A stretch of 64,000 nt of DNA from Ricordea florida (lineage: Eukaryota; Cnidaria; Anthozoa; Corallimorpharia; Ricordeidae). The notes beneath the pieces are model-generated. The model ran no database searches, was not told the DNA's origin, and was given only the letters and a program-made list of their open reading frames with translations. The stretch covers positions 18,963,004 through 19,027,003 of the forward strand of contig OX453283.1 in NCBI GenBank assembly GCA_949710005.1, in the 5' to 3' direction. How positions within the stretch are numbered: the first letter of the stretch is position 1; the number at the start of each line of letters is the position of its first letter. The position numbers and the translations under genes are program-made. Positions 32,150 to 44,345 of the stretch are shown here, one piece after another.

Positions 32150-35100
32150 TTACTCAGTTGGGGACTGCTCAACTAATGTGTTCCCATTGTCTTGTGCAGA
32201 AGGGCATTTATTGCGAGGATGCCCCCTCATTGGCTGTTGGCATTTCCGACAAGTAGGAGCCTTCTTCTTGGCGGGGGGTTCACCTTCGACAGCTACTTGG
32301 CTGCTGATGGTTGACAACAAGGCATCCTGCTCTTCAGCTGTATAAATCCCCAGAAAAAAAATTAAATTCATTACTTTATTGTGAAAACAACTGCAGATCC
32401 TAATACTTTTTGTATTATTTTCTTACCTGGTGGAAACAACTCTGTCCTAGCTCTCTTCCTCCCTAGCTTGTTCCTAATTGCCTCTTCCTTTCCCAGCCTG
32501 TCAGGATGTTGCCTGTTCAAAGGCTCTGGGACCTTTGCCTTGTACTTTTGTAGAATGTTTGATAGGTCTCTCAGTGGCAGACTAAAGAGCACTCTTTTTA
32601 TGTCATCCACATAACCTGAGTAAGTTGACCAAAGCAAGTTCATGAGATTTTCTACAACCTTATTGTTTCACAACTGTTTCTCTTTTCCAGTGTTGCAAAT
32701 TGGCTTACCATAAGTAACCGGGACTGCAACCTCTCGCACCACCTCTTCTCCCAGTTTAAACTTGGGGTAAGACACCCTGTAGTATGAATTGCCATCCTTT
32801 GAGGTCTGTGTATCCCTTTGCAAATTTTCATTGTAGTGAAGGCTTGCTAATATGTGCCTGAAATACCACAGATTATTGACAGAAATGAAATGATAATGAC
32901 TGTAGGGCTATAGCATCAGCTGTAATACATGTGGGCTGTGGAAACTATGAATTGTCAAAATGCTAAGGTTTTTTTTAGAATTTCAAGACATGTACATTTT
33001 GCACTCTTTATTATCACCCAAGTAAAGAATTTCCCTTGTGTTGAATGTTTGACACCCTATGATGTACAGCTGTGCCCGGTTCCTAGAAAGCCGATCAGTG
33101 CTAATCCAGGGTTATGTTAAGACTTAGTTACTCTTTAACCCTGGATTAGCATAAATTGGCCTTCTAGGAACCAGGCCCTTAAGTTATTTATGGTGACATT
33201 GTGCACTGTAACCAAAAATAGCCAGAAGATGGTGTGGAGAAATACCTGCAAAATGTCCCAAGCCATGAGAAGCATATCATCTTGGGATGCCAATGGTTAA
33301 GAGTGGCATGAAAGCCCTCAAGGCAACTGGTTTGGGTATCTGGATATAGCTTCTTTATGTCACCCAAAATGGCAGTATTTGTCAAAATTGATGACAGCTT
33401 ATCATACGCCTTGGTCCCTACATAAAACATCAGTGAGATGTCACCATTTAACAGTAATGTTAGCCAGTAGAAACCTTTTGTATTACAGTAACTCTAATTA
33501 CCCTGTAACAAAACCACACTAGTTACCAGAAACAATAATAATACCTCTGATATGGTATACACAACTCATTGCTGCCTCTGAAATGTCTCACCTAGAGTCA
33601 TGAAACAAAATGATAAGTTAAAAGTTAATAAAAATAGTAGTACTTACCTATTTTGATCCAACGTCGTGGTTGTATATCTTCATGCGCACAATCAGCAAAT
33701 AGAGGATTTGGATGCTCCTTGTGTTTATTTGCCACATGACGCATAAACGATTTCCACTTTGCCAAAATGAGGCCCTCGAACCCTTGTGCTGTGGTAGTCA
33801 CACACCAATATAAGTGATTTCTTATGCCCTTTAGCCAATCTTTCAGCAATTCACAACCCTTTTCTTTGCTGGCTTTTACCACCTTTTTACCTATGGACCT
33901 AGCGACATGCCATATGTCGTATAAGTGGGCAGTTTGGGGCTGAAACTGCCTTATCCATTTTGCAATTCCCCGGTGGCGATCAGAGATAAATGTTGTAATT
34001 GACAACCCTGCATTTTGTATAAATTTGAAGCACTGCTTAGCCCCCTCCAACTCCATGGCCACACTGCTTCCTGTTTGGTTTGCCTAGAAAAAGCACAAAA
34101 AAGCAGAAAAATGTGTCAGTGACAACCCATGCAGCTTCGCATTATTAGGACACTCACATTATTACTTACAAACTGTACTGTAATCAAAGTTCTAAAGCTG
34201 CCTTGGAATTATTATTTTCATTTATCTCCAGGGTCTTGCTACTCACAGTAGCAGACTGCTACTAGAGAGTGTTATGGAGAATGTGTATGCCACTGTTAGG
34301 TTGCTATAAAGTGATTAGCCAATGCTTGCATTATTTAGACTTCTTATGAGGAGTGAAAAAGCAACATTTAATAGTTTTATTTTCCTGTTGAGTATCATAG
34401 AGAATGCCAAGAAATTAAAGAGAAAAGAGAAGCAATAAACTTGATTAGTGGAGGACAAGCTATTATGATACAATAAGTATATATGATAAAATTATCTGTA
34501 ACAGTATTGAACTACTTGCACATGCTCCTGTTTGTTTTATAGCTCTCTTGGGAAGGAGAGGCTAGCAAAAGAATGTAAAGAAGAGGCTTTGCTCTCGTCT
34601 CACCTGTAGAAGCTCAAAGTGCACCACTTTCATAATTGTGGAGCAAAACATGGTATACGCTCCGTATTTTGCACTGTGGCCCACTGAATCAAACCTTCCG
34701 TCCCCACACCAAACAATGTTGCTGGCATTCTTCAACTGGTTAATAAGAGAATTCCTGTAGTTCTCCCAATTGTGTAATATAGCAGGGAAGACAAACTTGT
34801 TTTGATGTAAGAAGTATGTCCTGGCTTGGTACACACAAAGCTTCATGTGTCTAAACACAAGCAGAACTTTGCTTATAGATGCCCCAGCCATCAGCACCGC
34901 AAAACTAAGTAGAACGTTCCCAGCTGGGTACCTCCCTAAGACAAAGGGCTGGCTCCTCCAAGTGAAGGGTTGACCCTCGCAATTCCTGCAGTGCTGTAGC
35001 ACAGTCACCATTGTCCCATTTTGTTTCATCTCCACTGTTGGCTTTCCACTTTTGCAACGAAAACAGAACATGGTGAAAAGGCTGAGAAGCATACGATAGA

Positions 35101-35516
35101 ACACCAAGAACTTTGGCTCATCCTGAACTGGTGTGTCACGTTCCACCCTGTAATTATGGCAGAGAGACTTATCTCAACAATTGTCTACACATTTTGACAC
35201 GTGATTGTAATGTGGAAGGCACAGGAAAAATAAACAATATATTGCACACACACGATATGTGGGCCATGGCCTTCTCAAAAATGACATACCTCACTTTACC
35301 ATCTTGTAGGTCATTGTTATCATTATCATCATCAGCGGTATTATCCTCTGCCTCTTCTCCTTGGGAGGACCAGTTGGGATCTCTTGTGTCTGCTTCTGCT
35401 TCTGTTTCTGTATATCCCTCAGATGAGCTCTTCAAGGGTGAAGGTAATATTGGTTTCTCAGTCCTGTCAATCTCAAGCTCATCTTGAGAACCTTCAGTGC
35501 TATCATCTACATGAAC
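32150..35516 (-). CDS. Kolobok-like transposase gene, core and C-terminal exons
   Basis: Seven exons join in consistent phase: 35516-35290, 35147-34604, 34083-33648, 33417-33247, 32857-32709, 32615-32427, 32337-32150. Each has GT/AG ends and none has a stop. Domains in order: acidic linker; a Cys pair with FCFRCKSGKP and HCRNCEGQPF; a first catalytic-type D in WCGDGRFDSVGHSAKYG; a second in TFISDRHRGIAKWIR with LYDIWHVARSIGKK; an E in SCLEGFHATLNHWHPK; and a C-terminal zinc knuckle CRKCQQPMRGHPRNKC. The pattern matches a DDE protein family common in fish and cnidarians that I place, not firmly, in Kolobok. TIRs were not found. It appears intact. Confidence 0.75.
33072..33180. mobile_element. 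Palindromic mini-MITE
   Basis: Inverted arms (CCGGTTCCTAGAA...CTAATCCAGGGTTA and its complement) at about 33074-33115 and 33136-33178 with a 20-bp loop, in an intron of the Kolobok-like gene. Such CCCTGGATTAG hairpins are common small repeats in cnidarians. Confidence 0.75.
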
Positions 35517-35642
35517 CTAAAAAAATGACAATCAGACAATCATCAACACACCCAACCCCTGTCTGTGATGCAGGAACAGCACACAAAAATTACAATTACG
35601 TTCATAATAGATGATAGCATTTTATATTACGCACATGTTTCA

Positions 35643-35940
35643 ATTGATCTGTCAGCTCTCTCTTCCTTTTTTTCAGGAAGCTATTCTGTTTCTGAAGGCG
35701 CCTCACACTCTTCTTTAGTCTGTAACACTTGGTGGCCCAAGTGATGGAACTGGTGTCTCATCTGCAGTTGATAGAACAACTCTTTGTCCAGGTACAGTGG
35801 CAGGAGTTTCAATACCCATGCTATGATCAATGTTTGCCTCTGGAGTGTCAGGCAAAGGTTCCAACTCGGCCTCACCGCGATCGGCCGCTGTTGCAGTTGA
35901 ACCCAACTTGGCGGAATGCGAAGCAGAAGCATTCACTGGC
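35643..35940 (-). CDS. Kolobok-like gene, upstream exon with coiled coil
   Basis: Reading down: ADETPVPSLGPPSV, then, in the next frame, CYRLKKSVRRLQKQNSFLK and KRELTDQLKH, ending at a CAT/GTGCGT donor. The basic coiled coil is usual upstream of the acidic linker in this family. One frame change near 35715 is needed, so there is an indel or an unseen junction. Confidence 0.5.
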
Positions 35941-36332
35941 GTTAAGAAATCTCTAATGATCTAAAAAAGTTACAACTTTTTAGACAGCTGAAGATACACA
36001 AAAGTCTTCTGCGGAGTTTATTCACCACAAACATTCAAGATTGAGGATTTGATGCAACCAGTAACGCACACACATTTTTACTAACGCAAATGAACTCCTC
36101 AAAACAGTAACGCAAGGACATCTATGGCACTAAGGTGAAGAAAGTACAAGCCTAATCATCGTAAACAAATAAAATTTATAGCGTACGCTGCCGTAAAAAA
36201 AAGGTTTTAGAAAGTATGTGGCCAAGAGTTATGGTAAATCATTTCAGTTCTCATTACTGCATGAAAAACAAGATGGAATTTAAGCTCTTTAAGTCGACTA
36301 GGACGCTTAGTAGTGCAAACCAAACCACTCAC

Positions 36333-36494
36333 CTTCCTTCGCTCCCGACTTGTTAAAGATGGTGTGTTTGGCTCGCTGATAGCTACATCAATGGTCGGTA
36401 CCGATCCCTTTTCCAGTCGTCTACTAGTAGAGACATCTGAGCTGTTACCAGCAATATCGAGCCTTCGCGAAAAACACTCTGGTGCAAAATGCAC
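36333..36494 (-). CDS. Kolobok-like gene, possible exon
   Basis: Open block with ECFSRRLDIAGNSSDVSTSR and ISEPNTPSLTSRERRK ending at a GTGAGT donor. Low-complexity and Ser-rich, on the same strand and between N-terminal exons and the coiled-coil exon. No family motif. Confidence 0.35.
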
Positions 36495-36899
36495 CGAACC
36501 AGTTGGGATCTCTTGTGTCTGCTTCTGCTTCTGTTTCTGTATATCCCTCAGATGAGCTCTTCAAGGGTGAAGGTAATATTGGTTTCTCAGTCCTGTCAAT
36601 CTCAAGCTCATCTTGAGAACCTTCAGTGCTATCATCTACATGAACCTAAAAAAATGACAATCAGACAATCATCAACACACCCAACCCCTGTCTGTGATGC
36701 AGGGGCAGCACACAAAAATAACAATTACGTTCATAAAGGATGATACGGAATGGCGGACCATATTCCTAAAACACTTTCTACGACAGCCGGTGTAACAAAT
36801 CCGTGGCTACTAGCCAAGTAGGATTAGAGAAGTCAAAATTATATTTGTTTCCTTGGATAATGCACAGTTAGCTGCCGGGCCAAATCTTGTAGTTAACAC

Positions 36900-37330
36900 T
36901 TACATTGTGCCACGTGCATCTTCTTTCTCCGGCAACTTGGCAACACGTGTATCTTTATCCGGCGATGAAGATATCTCTATGATTGTTTCCTCACTAAACA
37001 AAAAGAGGCATGTTTCTGCGCTAGTTTGAATTACAAAGTAAATCTTTCCAGTCTTTCATTTAGAAGTCTCCATAAAGTAAATTAAACCAAGCTTTCTATT
37101 GCTAACAGCAGCTCAGAAATATCATTTTGATCTATGATGAAAAGATCACACTTACATCCTTCTCCGGCGATGAAAACAACTCTGTAACCTCTGTTTCTTC
37201 GCTAAAAAGAGAGGCACATTTCAGCGCTTATTTGCAATTCAAAATTAATCTGTCAACTTCAAATCTTTGTAAAGTAAATTAAACGTACCTGTCCATTTTT
37301 GGACCTCCGGCAGAACAAACCGGTCCAGGA
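36900..37330 (-). CDS. Kolobok-like gene, N-terminal exons including a tandem exon duplicate
   Basis: The most upstream block ends GPVCSAGGPKMD plus two bases at a GTACGT donor (about 37289). Two later blocks start identically after TTTAG in the same phase: one encodes SEETEVTELFSSPEKD (about 37154-37201) and the other SEETIIEISSSPDKD, continuing LPEKEDARG (about 36907-37004). Their introns also align, so one arose by tandem duplication of the other. Because both begin in the same phase but the first ends in phase 0, splicing one onto the other would give a stop; only one at a time fits. Confidence 0.5.
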
Positions 37331-37654
37331 AATGTGTTACCTGATATTGTGATACAGGACGACCCGACTACGTTCACTGTTAACTCTCACTGTCGTTTCG
37401 GCACTTTCTCAACGGTAACTGTTTACGTTAGTTGAATCATTGTTGGATTGTGGTTAGCATATACAAGATCTGTGGAAAAGTAATCCTTCACATGCCTTAC
37501 TTCGTTTGAGCTATCCCTGGTGTTGTTGTTCCTCTTTGCTTTTGACAAGGAGTCTTGCACTTGTTTGTTGTTGTTTCGGTTTTTGTGTGTGTTGTTTCTG
37601 TTTTTTTTTAATTTTTTAATTTCAATTTTTAATTTTTATAAATTTTTATTTTTT

Positions 37655-37924
37655 TTAACTCGAAGTCCAACTCGAACTCGAACTCAAACTCGAATCCAAA
37701 CTCGATGTTTCTGGATTCCCCTTTGAAATAGTGTCAGTAATTAGATGGTGAATATCATCATCAACAAGATTTACATCACAGAGTTGAAACACATGAGATG
37801 CCAATTGTTCAAGTCTAAATACAGCAGCGTCTAATCCATCTGAGTCCAAATTCTCTAACTGTCTCAACAGATCCAATAATGTACACCTCAACTGCACTCT
37901 TAAAGTTTCCTGTTCCTGTTCCAT
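37655..37924 (-). CDS. N-terminal exon of a TE-type integrase-core gene, truncated
   Basis: Starts MEQEQETLRVQLRCTLLDLL, then ENLDSDGLDAAVFRLEQL and LVDDDIHHLITDTIS. A leucine-rich helical opening of this kind heads a repeated fish and cnidarian TE family whose later part has a resolvase-like helix and an integrase core. Here the frame runs into a run of CGAACT-type repeats at 37662-37705 and ends. Assignment is from resemblance only. Confidence 0.4.
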   Translation of the reverse strand: MEQEQETLRVQLRCTLLDLLRQLENLDSDGLDAAVFRLEQLASHVFQLCDVNLVDDDIHHLITDTISKGNPETSSLDSSLSSSSSWTSS

Positions 37925-37929
37925 TTCCT

Positions 37930-39000
37930 GTTTAAAGAGTTGATATTTGTTTTCATTACCATAAGGTTTCAGTTACAAGAACAAAAGTAAAACCAACAAT
38001 AATACTCATTTACGCCCAACAAAAGATCTGCCCATTTACACGTCAGGTCCCCATTGTTAACCCAAAATGTATTCACTTTCCTTCCCCAAAGAGGGAGAAT
38101 TCCTGAAAATTTGACAGGGGGGGGGGACGAATCACTGAGACCCTGTACCTGTTCCAGAGAAAATAAGGTGAATTTGCGACCCTGTTCCACACAAACATTG
38201 GAAATATAGGCACCCTGTTCCAGACAATATGCACGATAGAAAAAAAATATATAGATATAAAAAACACTGGAGAATATCACAAAGTGCTCACTTGACTTCG
38301 TCTGTGGCTTGAAGGTAAAGCTATGAGGGAGCGGAGTTCTGGGGAAAAATCAACCCTGTTCCAAAGAGAAAGGCTGAATAATTTCTATAATAATTTCTAT
38401 TTCTATATAGGCCATAAATGGCATCGCAAGGGTAGAGGAATCTTTACTTTTTTCTTTCTCTGGTAGTGTTTTTGGAAAATCTGTCGTTATCGGAATGAAC
38501 TTTCTTTTCTATATTCGCGGTAAGCTTGATTTGAGCTTATTGTGGCAAGGAGATCGAGTTCACAAGTGATTTGCGATTGTTTGTGTCCGTTTTATTCGAG
38601 TTTAAGAGCATTCGATGCGTTGGAGATATTACACAATAAGACCTCCAAAGAAACATGTGCCACTTTCATGAATAAATCATATTCTAGGTACATATATTAA
38701 AGTATAATTACACTCAGACTTTACCTCTGCTTTGTCCTTTGACGGTCGCTCCACGTGTAAACTGAAGAGCCTGCGGTAGTGTTTTGTCAGCGGATACAGT
38801 ACACCAGCAAAGCATCTTGGGTATGGTGATCGATTTAGAAGGAAACTGATCGATTTGGAAGGTATCGAATCAATTTGAAGAGTGTCTGATCGAATTAACC
38901 TAATCGATTTAATCTGAACGATGTAATTTGCTCAATTTAGAAGGAAACTAGTCAATTTGAAAAGTAGCTGATCGAATTAACCCATCGGTTACGAGAAAAT
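37930..39000. other. Gene-free stretch with local repeats
   Basis: Contains several copies of a CCCTGTTCCA unit (about 38140-38230 and 38356) and repeats of GATCGAATTAACC and AATTTAGAAGGAAACT (38825-38990). No coding recognised. Confidence 0.5.
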
Positions 39001-39059
39001 GGCATTCGATTTAGAAAAGGTTTGTTTGAATTGGAGCTATGGTGGAATATTTTGGAATG

Positions 39060-39710
39060 ATGACTCTCGATTTGTGATGCTAAATTTTGACAGTATAAAC
39101 GCGCCATACAATCGGAGTATTTCTAGACCTTGCAAAGGCATTTGGCACAGTAAACCTATATTAATACTAAAAAAATGGTAGTAGTCAATTTGAAGTTCTT
39201 TTGTATACAATTAAACTACCCTCACTATCGTCGTTTTAGATTAAGTATTCTTTTGAGTTATCAACTCAAAAACGAGGTTAATAAGGCTAATTTGAATTTT
39301 TGTATAGGGTCTATGAAATAAGGGAAATTGCCCTTGAGTGATTTACAGTAAGAACTACCTAACAGAAAACAGATACGGGTAATTAAAAATAAGTCAGAAA
39401 AACAATCAGAAAGCTATAGCTACTTAAAAAGAATCCGTGAACTGAGAGCTGCGTAAGATTGCATAATTTTCAAAATGTTTCAGTTACAATAAACATCCAA
39501 GAAATTGAGCATGTAAAGTATACAAATTTTTGGGTTTATACATAGATGACGAGTTCACATGGAAATATCGCATTTACCAATTTGCTACCAAAAAAATTAA
39601 AAATGACAGGTATAATAGCCAAGGCAAAGCCTCCTATGCAAACGTTCTTTGGGCTCATCAGACAGTCTTTCCTCTGCAATGAACGTCTGCTGAAACCAGC
39701 TGCACATTCC
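39060..39710 (+). pseudogene. Decayed LINE reverse transcriptase fragment
   Basis: Scattered frames spell LINE RT landmarks: FLDLAKAFGTVN at about 39121-39156 (palm motif A), and EHVKYT followed by a frame change to FLGLYIDDEFTWKYRI at about 39507-39570 (the block after the catalytic palm). Multiple stops and shifts separate them. It is an old non-LTR copy of CR1/Jockey type. Confidence 0.6.
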
Positions 39711-40039
39711 CTTCCTTTTGTTTCAAAAGATCACCTTGGGAATATGCGGGGATGGCTAAAGAGCCAATCACAATAGCTCATAAGCTTCCTTGGGACAATT
39801 ACTTTCCCATATTTAATTCCTGCATGAAAAATGCTTCTAAGTTCTGCTTCCTGTGTAGATGAAACTTGCTAAAAGATCGATGGAAAACAATCTTTTCTCT
39901 GTAGTTTCGCTCTGCGTCATACTGCAGGAATACGACAGTGCTTGGCAAGAGTTTGGGCCGGTATCTCAGGTTGAAATAGATGTAACTGTTTTGTTCCAGC
40001 AAACCATTCCTCTATGCCGTATCGTAGGTACTAAAAGAA

Positions 40040-40185
40040 GGAATGACCTAAAATGACCTAAAATGATCTAAAATGACCTAAAGTGATCTAAAATGACCTA
40101 AAATGATCTAAAATGACCTAAAATGATCTACAATGACTGACATGGAGATCTAAAATGATCTAAAATGACCTACATCTGCCTACAT
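40040..40185. repeat. Minisatellite of about 20 bp
   Basis: Alternating GACCTAAAAT and GATCTAAAAT units, about ten in all, degrading toward the right. Confidence 0.9.
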
Positions 40186-40199
40186 TGAGATCGACAATG

Positions 40200-41344
40200 T
40201 TCTCAAATGACCTTTAATAATGATAAGATGATTTCAATCGGGTAAATGCTATGAAAAGGTCTTTATCGGGTTTCGCAATGGTCTTATAAGTGCTAAAATA
40301 TTCAACCCAAGTACAATAACTTTTAAAAATCTTACCTCAAACATGCGAATCGGACGCATGCGTGCGCGTTATGGCAGACGTCCGAAGCGTTGCGTGATGT
40401 CTAACCCAAATAAGGCTATGCGGGTTTTAAGAACCGTGCCAACTGAATGAGATATCTTAGTAAGGCAGATGTTGACGGAAGTTACCGTTTGAACCGTGGA
40501 CAAAACTTGACATTTAGAGAAGCTGAAGTTATTTCATATACTACCCCCTCCTCCCCCCACTCACTTATGGATAAATGATTTTTTTCTGGGTAGTCACGCG
40601 ACATTTCTCTGGGCTGAAGTATTGTGTGACAAAACCCAAATCATAAATTGTACTGATTTCCCTGTGCTTTTTTCTTTCGCTATGACTCTTGCACTAGACG
40701 GATGCACGTATTTCCAAGGCGACCTGCAGTAATTTATAGCTTCCAATAAAAGCAAGGCCCGGGAAAGAAAGGAAAGAGCTTTTACACTCTCTGCAAGCCA
40801 CCAACAACGTGACCATTGAGAACTGGAAACATTGAACATAACTTGACGCATTTTGCAACATTAACTTTATTTTCCTTTTAACCATAACAAACGTTCTTTA
40901 GTAAAAAAAGAGATCATCTTACTTACAGGTGTCCATCCTTAGCATACAACACGTCTCAGGTTGCACATTTATTGCTATGAACTTTTGTAAGATAACTTCA
41001 GTAAAAATAACGCAATGACAATGACATGATATAAAAAAATTTTTTACCTTAACTATTACTTTCTTAACTAATTCTCTTGTAACTTACTTTAATAACAGCA
41101 ACATGAACACGTGTCAGTAACCTGAACGTCTTCTAAGCTTACCTTACACTTGCTAGATATTGATGGCAAGCTATTAACAACTGTGTGTTTGGCGTTCACG
41201 AGTACATGCATGCAGTTTCAAACATGAGTCTCGATTATGAGTTATCGTCTGCGCGGTAAACCATTTTCTGTGACCTTGCACAGGTTTGAAGTAAATTTTT
41301 TGTCTCATGCAAATTACGAACTGATGAAAAGTCATAATGTATGA
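40200..41344. other. Gene-free stretch
   Basis: Nothing recognised apart from a GC-rich spot with GCATGCGTGCGCG at about 40357. Confidence 0.5.
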
Positions 41345-41832
41345 CCAAAAAATTACAAAGGATTGCATTTTAAGTTTATCAAATAACCTTTTCAGATCAC
41401 TTACATTTGTACTTAATTTGAATGTCTAACTTCTCCATTTTCTGAATGCTTTCATAACCACATGTCGGAGAATCTAACGAAACAATGAGATAAAAAAAAG
41501 AAAACACCTTGACAGAAGGATATGCCACTGCCAACCTTCAAGACTACAGGTGGTCAGAAACTAACTACGAGGCAATTTGTTATAAAGAAAAAATAGAAAA
41601 GCATCATCTTTGAGCCTTTTTTGCTCTCTTTCACAAAATATTACAAAAGATTGCATTTTAAGTGAATCAAATAACCTTTTCAAATCACTTACTTAATTTG
41701 CATGTCTTTCCTCTCCATTTATTAATCGCTTCCGTGACCTCATGTCAGAGAAACTAACAAAACGATGCAAAAAAAACACCTTGACCGAGGGATATATTAC
41801 TGCCAACCTTGCAGATTACTGGTGGTCAGACT
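41345..41832. repeat. Tandem duplication with a 290-bp period
   Basis: The blocks about 41345-41565 and 41635-41832 align with moderate divergence (shared ATTACAAAGGATTGCATTTTA-like start and CACCTTGAC...CTGGTGGTCAGA end). The second copy merges into the 3' end of the MULE-like gene, so the duplication includes its 3' flank. Confidence 0.75.
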
Positions 41833-43981
41833 CCACTTGAAGACCCTTTGCCAAAAGGATCTCTCTGCTCCCTCTCGGCAGATACTTAAGGGTTCTGGAG
41901 GGAACTGTGATGGCATGAAAGGAGAAGTTTTGGTCGTACTCTCTCAAACAAGTTGTCAGATAGTAAAGAAAGACATTGCCTGAATACTTCACCATCTTAC
42001 CAGACTTATCGGTTCGCTCACGAAGACCCACACTTTTTACGACGACTTTGTCTGCCATGTTGAAACCCACTCTGCACTGCTCGCACCTCTGGACCGCTTT
42101 AGGGCACAGCTTATGGTCTTCACGGTGGACAAGCTTAAAATGCTTTCCTGCGATTCTGTCAGGATCAAGGATGTCCATTTGTGTTGATGCCCGGGGAGTT
42201 GAGGTGGTAGGCTGGTTCACCTATAGAAGGAATACTAAACTTTACAATACGAACATTTTTACAAGAGTGTGCGATATAATAGAACCTTCATGTAGTCAAT
42301 TACACTATTTAAACTTCACTTAAAAAATGCAGTTCATTCAAATGCTTTAGAATAAGATGGAATAGTTATCAAGATATAATTTTCTAAGTATTTTTGTAGC
42401 TGTTATCAGTGGAAAAGGCTGATTTTATTTCCTGTAAATTCATCCACCGGATATTAACTTTCGCTAGCTTGAAGTACCCCCTCCACACACCCCCCACCCC
42501 CCCCCCCCTGTAAAATAAACACAACAGTGATTTTTTTTAACTTAAAACCCTTGAAATGTATTTATCAATCCCACCTGCCATTCTGAGGTCCTTCCAACTT
42601 TGGACAGACGTAGAGGTGTCACAGGCACCAAATTGGTATCAGCTATGCGGTCACTGAAGAGCTCTGGCTCCGGCAGCTCTGCTCGTCTTTTGCTGGACTT
42701 CGGCGAGGTCTTGTGGCCGGCTGAATTTGGCTTTTTGTATGTGTCGTACGATTTAGGTACAAACTCACGAAAAACCTTGATATGCTGGGTTTGCCTCTCC
42801 GGGCCCCATCTGTTCCACGTGGTGGGCTCAACCAGGAATTTCTCATATCCAGGCGCAAGACGGTACTTGCCCAAACCATGAACTGCTCTGGTTTCCTCCA
42901 CATAAAACTCTTCCGACATTTTCTGCAGTTGTTCTGTCACCGATAAGACTTCTTTTGGGACGTCGGCTTCCCTTAGCTTTTTCTTCTGGAGCTCGTGCTT
43001 CAATTCCAGCCCGTTTGTATAAAAGCGTCCTTCAATACCGAGCTGTTCTCAAGAGGACATAACAAGTGAGTCCTTGAAGTGTTGTGATCTATTTCTGGAA
43101 AACCAGTCATGAAATCCAGGTGCTTTCTTTTCCCAGATGCTTTTGAGGCTGTGCAGTTTTACGTCACAATCTTCTTCGTCCTCTGCATCGGCAAGTCCAC
43201 TCTGAAGAAGTACATCATTTTGGGAACCGTAAATATCTGCCATGATGCTTGCTTTTGACCGTTGGTTGCATCCGAGGGATTGTAGCTTAAATGCGTCTCG
43301 CTCTTGCATGTGCTGGGTGCAGTACAGTTTCTTTGCATCTTGGAAAATGTCAGTGAAGCCATTTGATAGCGCTTTGTCGAGGTCATGGCCAATTTTCTTC
43401 AAACCCAGAAGCTCAGGTTTTTCTATAACCAGCTATCCTGCGAAACGACGGTAACTTTCACGTGTCTTCCGGAAGTGCCAAAAGCTTGGCCCGGGAAACT
43501 CACGATGATTTCCATTCAGGTCAATCAGTACTTCGTTGGTATACGTCGTGTCAGTGAGCCAGAGGCCATCAACTAATTCAAAGGTCGTGTCCACGCGAAG
43601 AATGGAATTTCCAAGGACACAGAATCGGTGTAAATTGTTCATCATTTTAGGCAAACAGTTAACACTAAGATACTGCTCTTTGCTAAAAGTAACGCTGTTG
43701 ACCATTGGAATAGTATGAAGGCTGGACACAAGCACTTCAGCCTCATTCTGCACTTCCGGTTGAATGTCGTCCGACGAAGACTTCTTTGATGCGTACTTTC
43801 TGTTTTCAATTACTTTAGGGCCAGTCACAGTTTGACTTACTGTTGCCTCCTTTTGCTGAGAAATACTGCTGTAGATGCTGTCGATATACTTTTTACGTGA
43901 AGCGTGATTGAAGTAATTTATTTTTCCGTGAAACGTGATTGAAGCTTTTATTTTTTCGTGATTCGTGATTGCCAATTTCAA
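41816..43981 (-). pseudogene. MULE-like transposase gene, two in-frame stops
   Basis: One continuous frame runs from about 43981 to a CAG/GTGGGA donor near 42565, then a TATAG acceptor (42222) leads to a last exon ending at 41816. Two stops interrupt it: TAG at 43433 and TGA at 43049. Motifs: ILRVDTTFELVDGLWLTDT (first catalytic-type D region), EFPGPSFWHFRKTRESYRRF, KKIGHDLDKALSNG, LYCTQHMQERDAFK, and a C-terminal CPKAVQRCEQCRVGF zinc module. This agrees with a MULE-type family abundant in corals, from memory. The 5' end is cut near 43890 by CGTGATT repeats. Confidence 0.7.
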
Positions 43982-44345
43982 GATCTTTTCACGTGCACGT
44001 GAAAGAAATTTTTAACTTAAACGTGACCCGTGAACGAATAGTTGAATTAGACGTGATTGGTGAATCATATCTTTTCGGTGGCTTAGTTATCAATTCTTTC
44101 AGTGTTCTAGTAAATGTACGTCTTTGTTTTCAGCTCTGTGGTTAGGTTTTGAACAGATGAAACTTTGTAAGCTATCGAGACATGATATGCAACACTCAAA
44201 TCAAATTTTTGCGGTTTTACGCCTTCCGAGCGCTAAAGTCTAAACTGGGATTGCCTTGATTTTTGCGTGAACGTGAAAACATTTTGGTAATTATTCGTGA
44301 TGCGTGAAAAGGCCAAATATTTTTACGTGATTCAGTTTGGCAAAG
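43885..44345. repeat. CGTGATT/CACGTGAA degenerate repeat block
   Basis: Many variants of CGTGAAACGTGATTGA, CGTGATTCGTGATTG and TTCACGTGCACGTGAAA across 460 bp. The block interrupts the 5' side of the MULE-like gene. Confidence 0.75.

Larger units (their letters stand above)
35370..36745. repeat. 240-bp direct duplication of an exon start and its intron
   Basis: The segment about 35366-35613 recurs at about 36504-36745 with a handful of differences. It contains the 5' half of the acidic-linker exon and its upstream intron, so the second copy is a partial exon duplicate. Confidence 0.9.

Noticed and set aside
33188..34062. Reading the Kolobok-like exons as separate small genes
   Set aside because: Splice sites and phases join them into one gene; isolated ORF ends run a few codons into introns.
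37520..37726. Plus-strand ORF ending in TRTRTQTR repeats
   Set aside because: Made by T-rich sequence and the CGAACT-type repeat; not coding-like.
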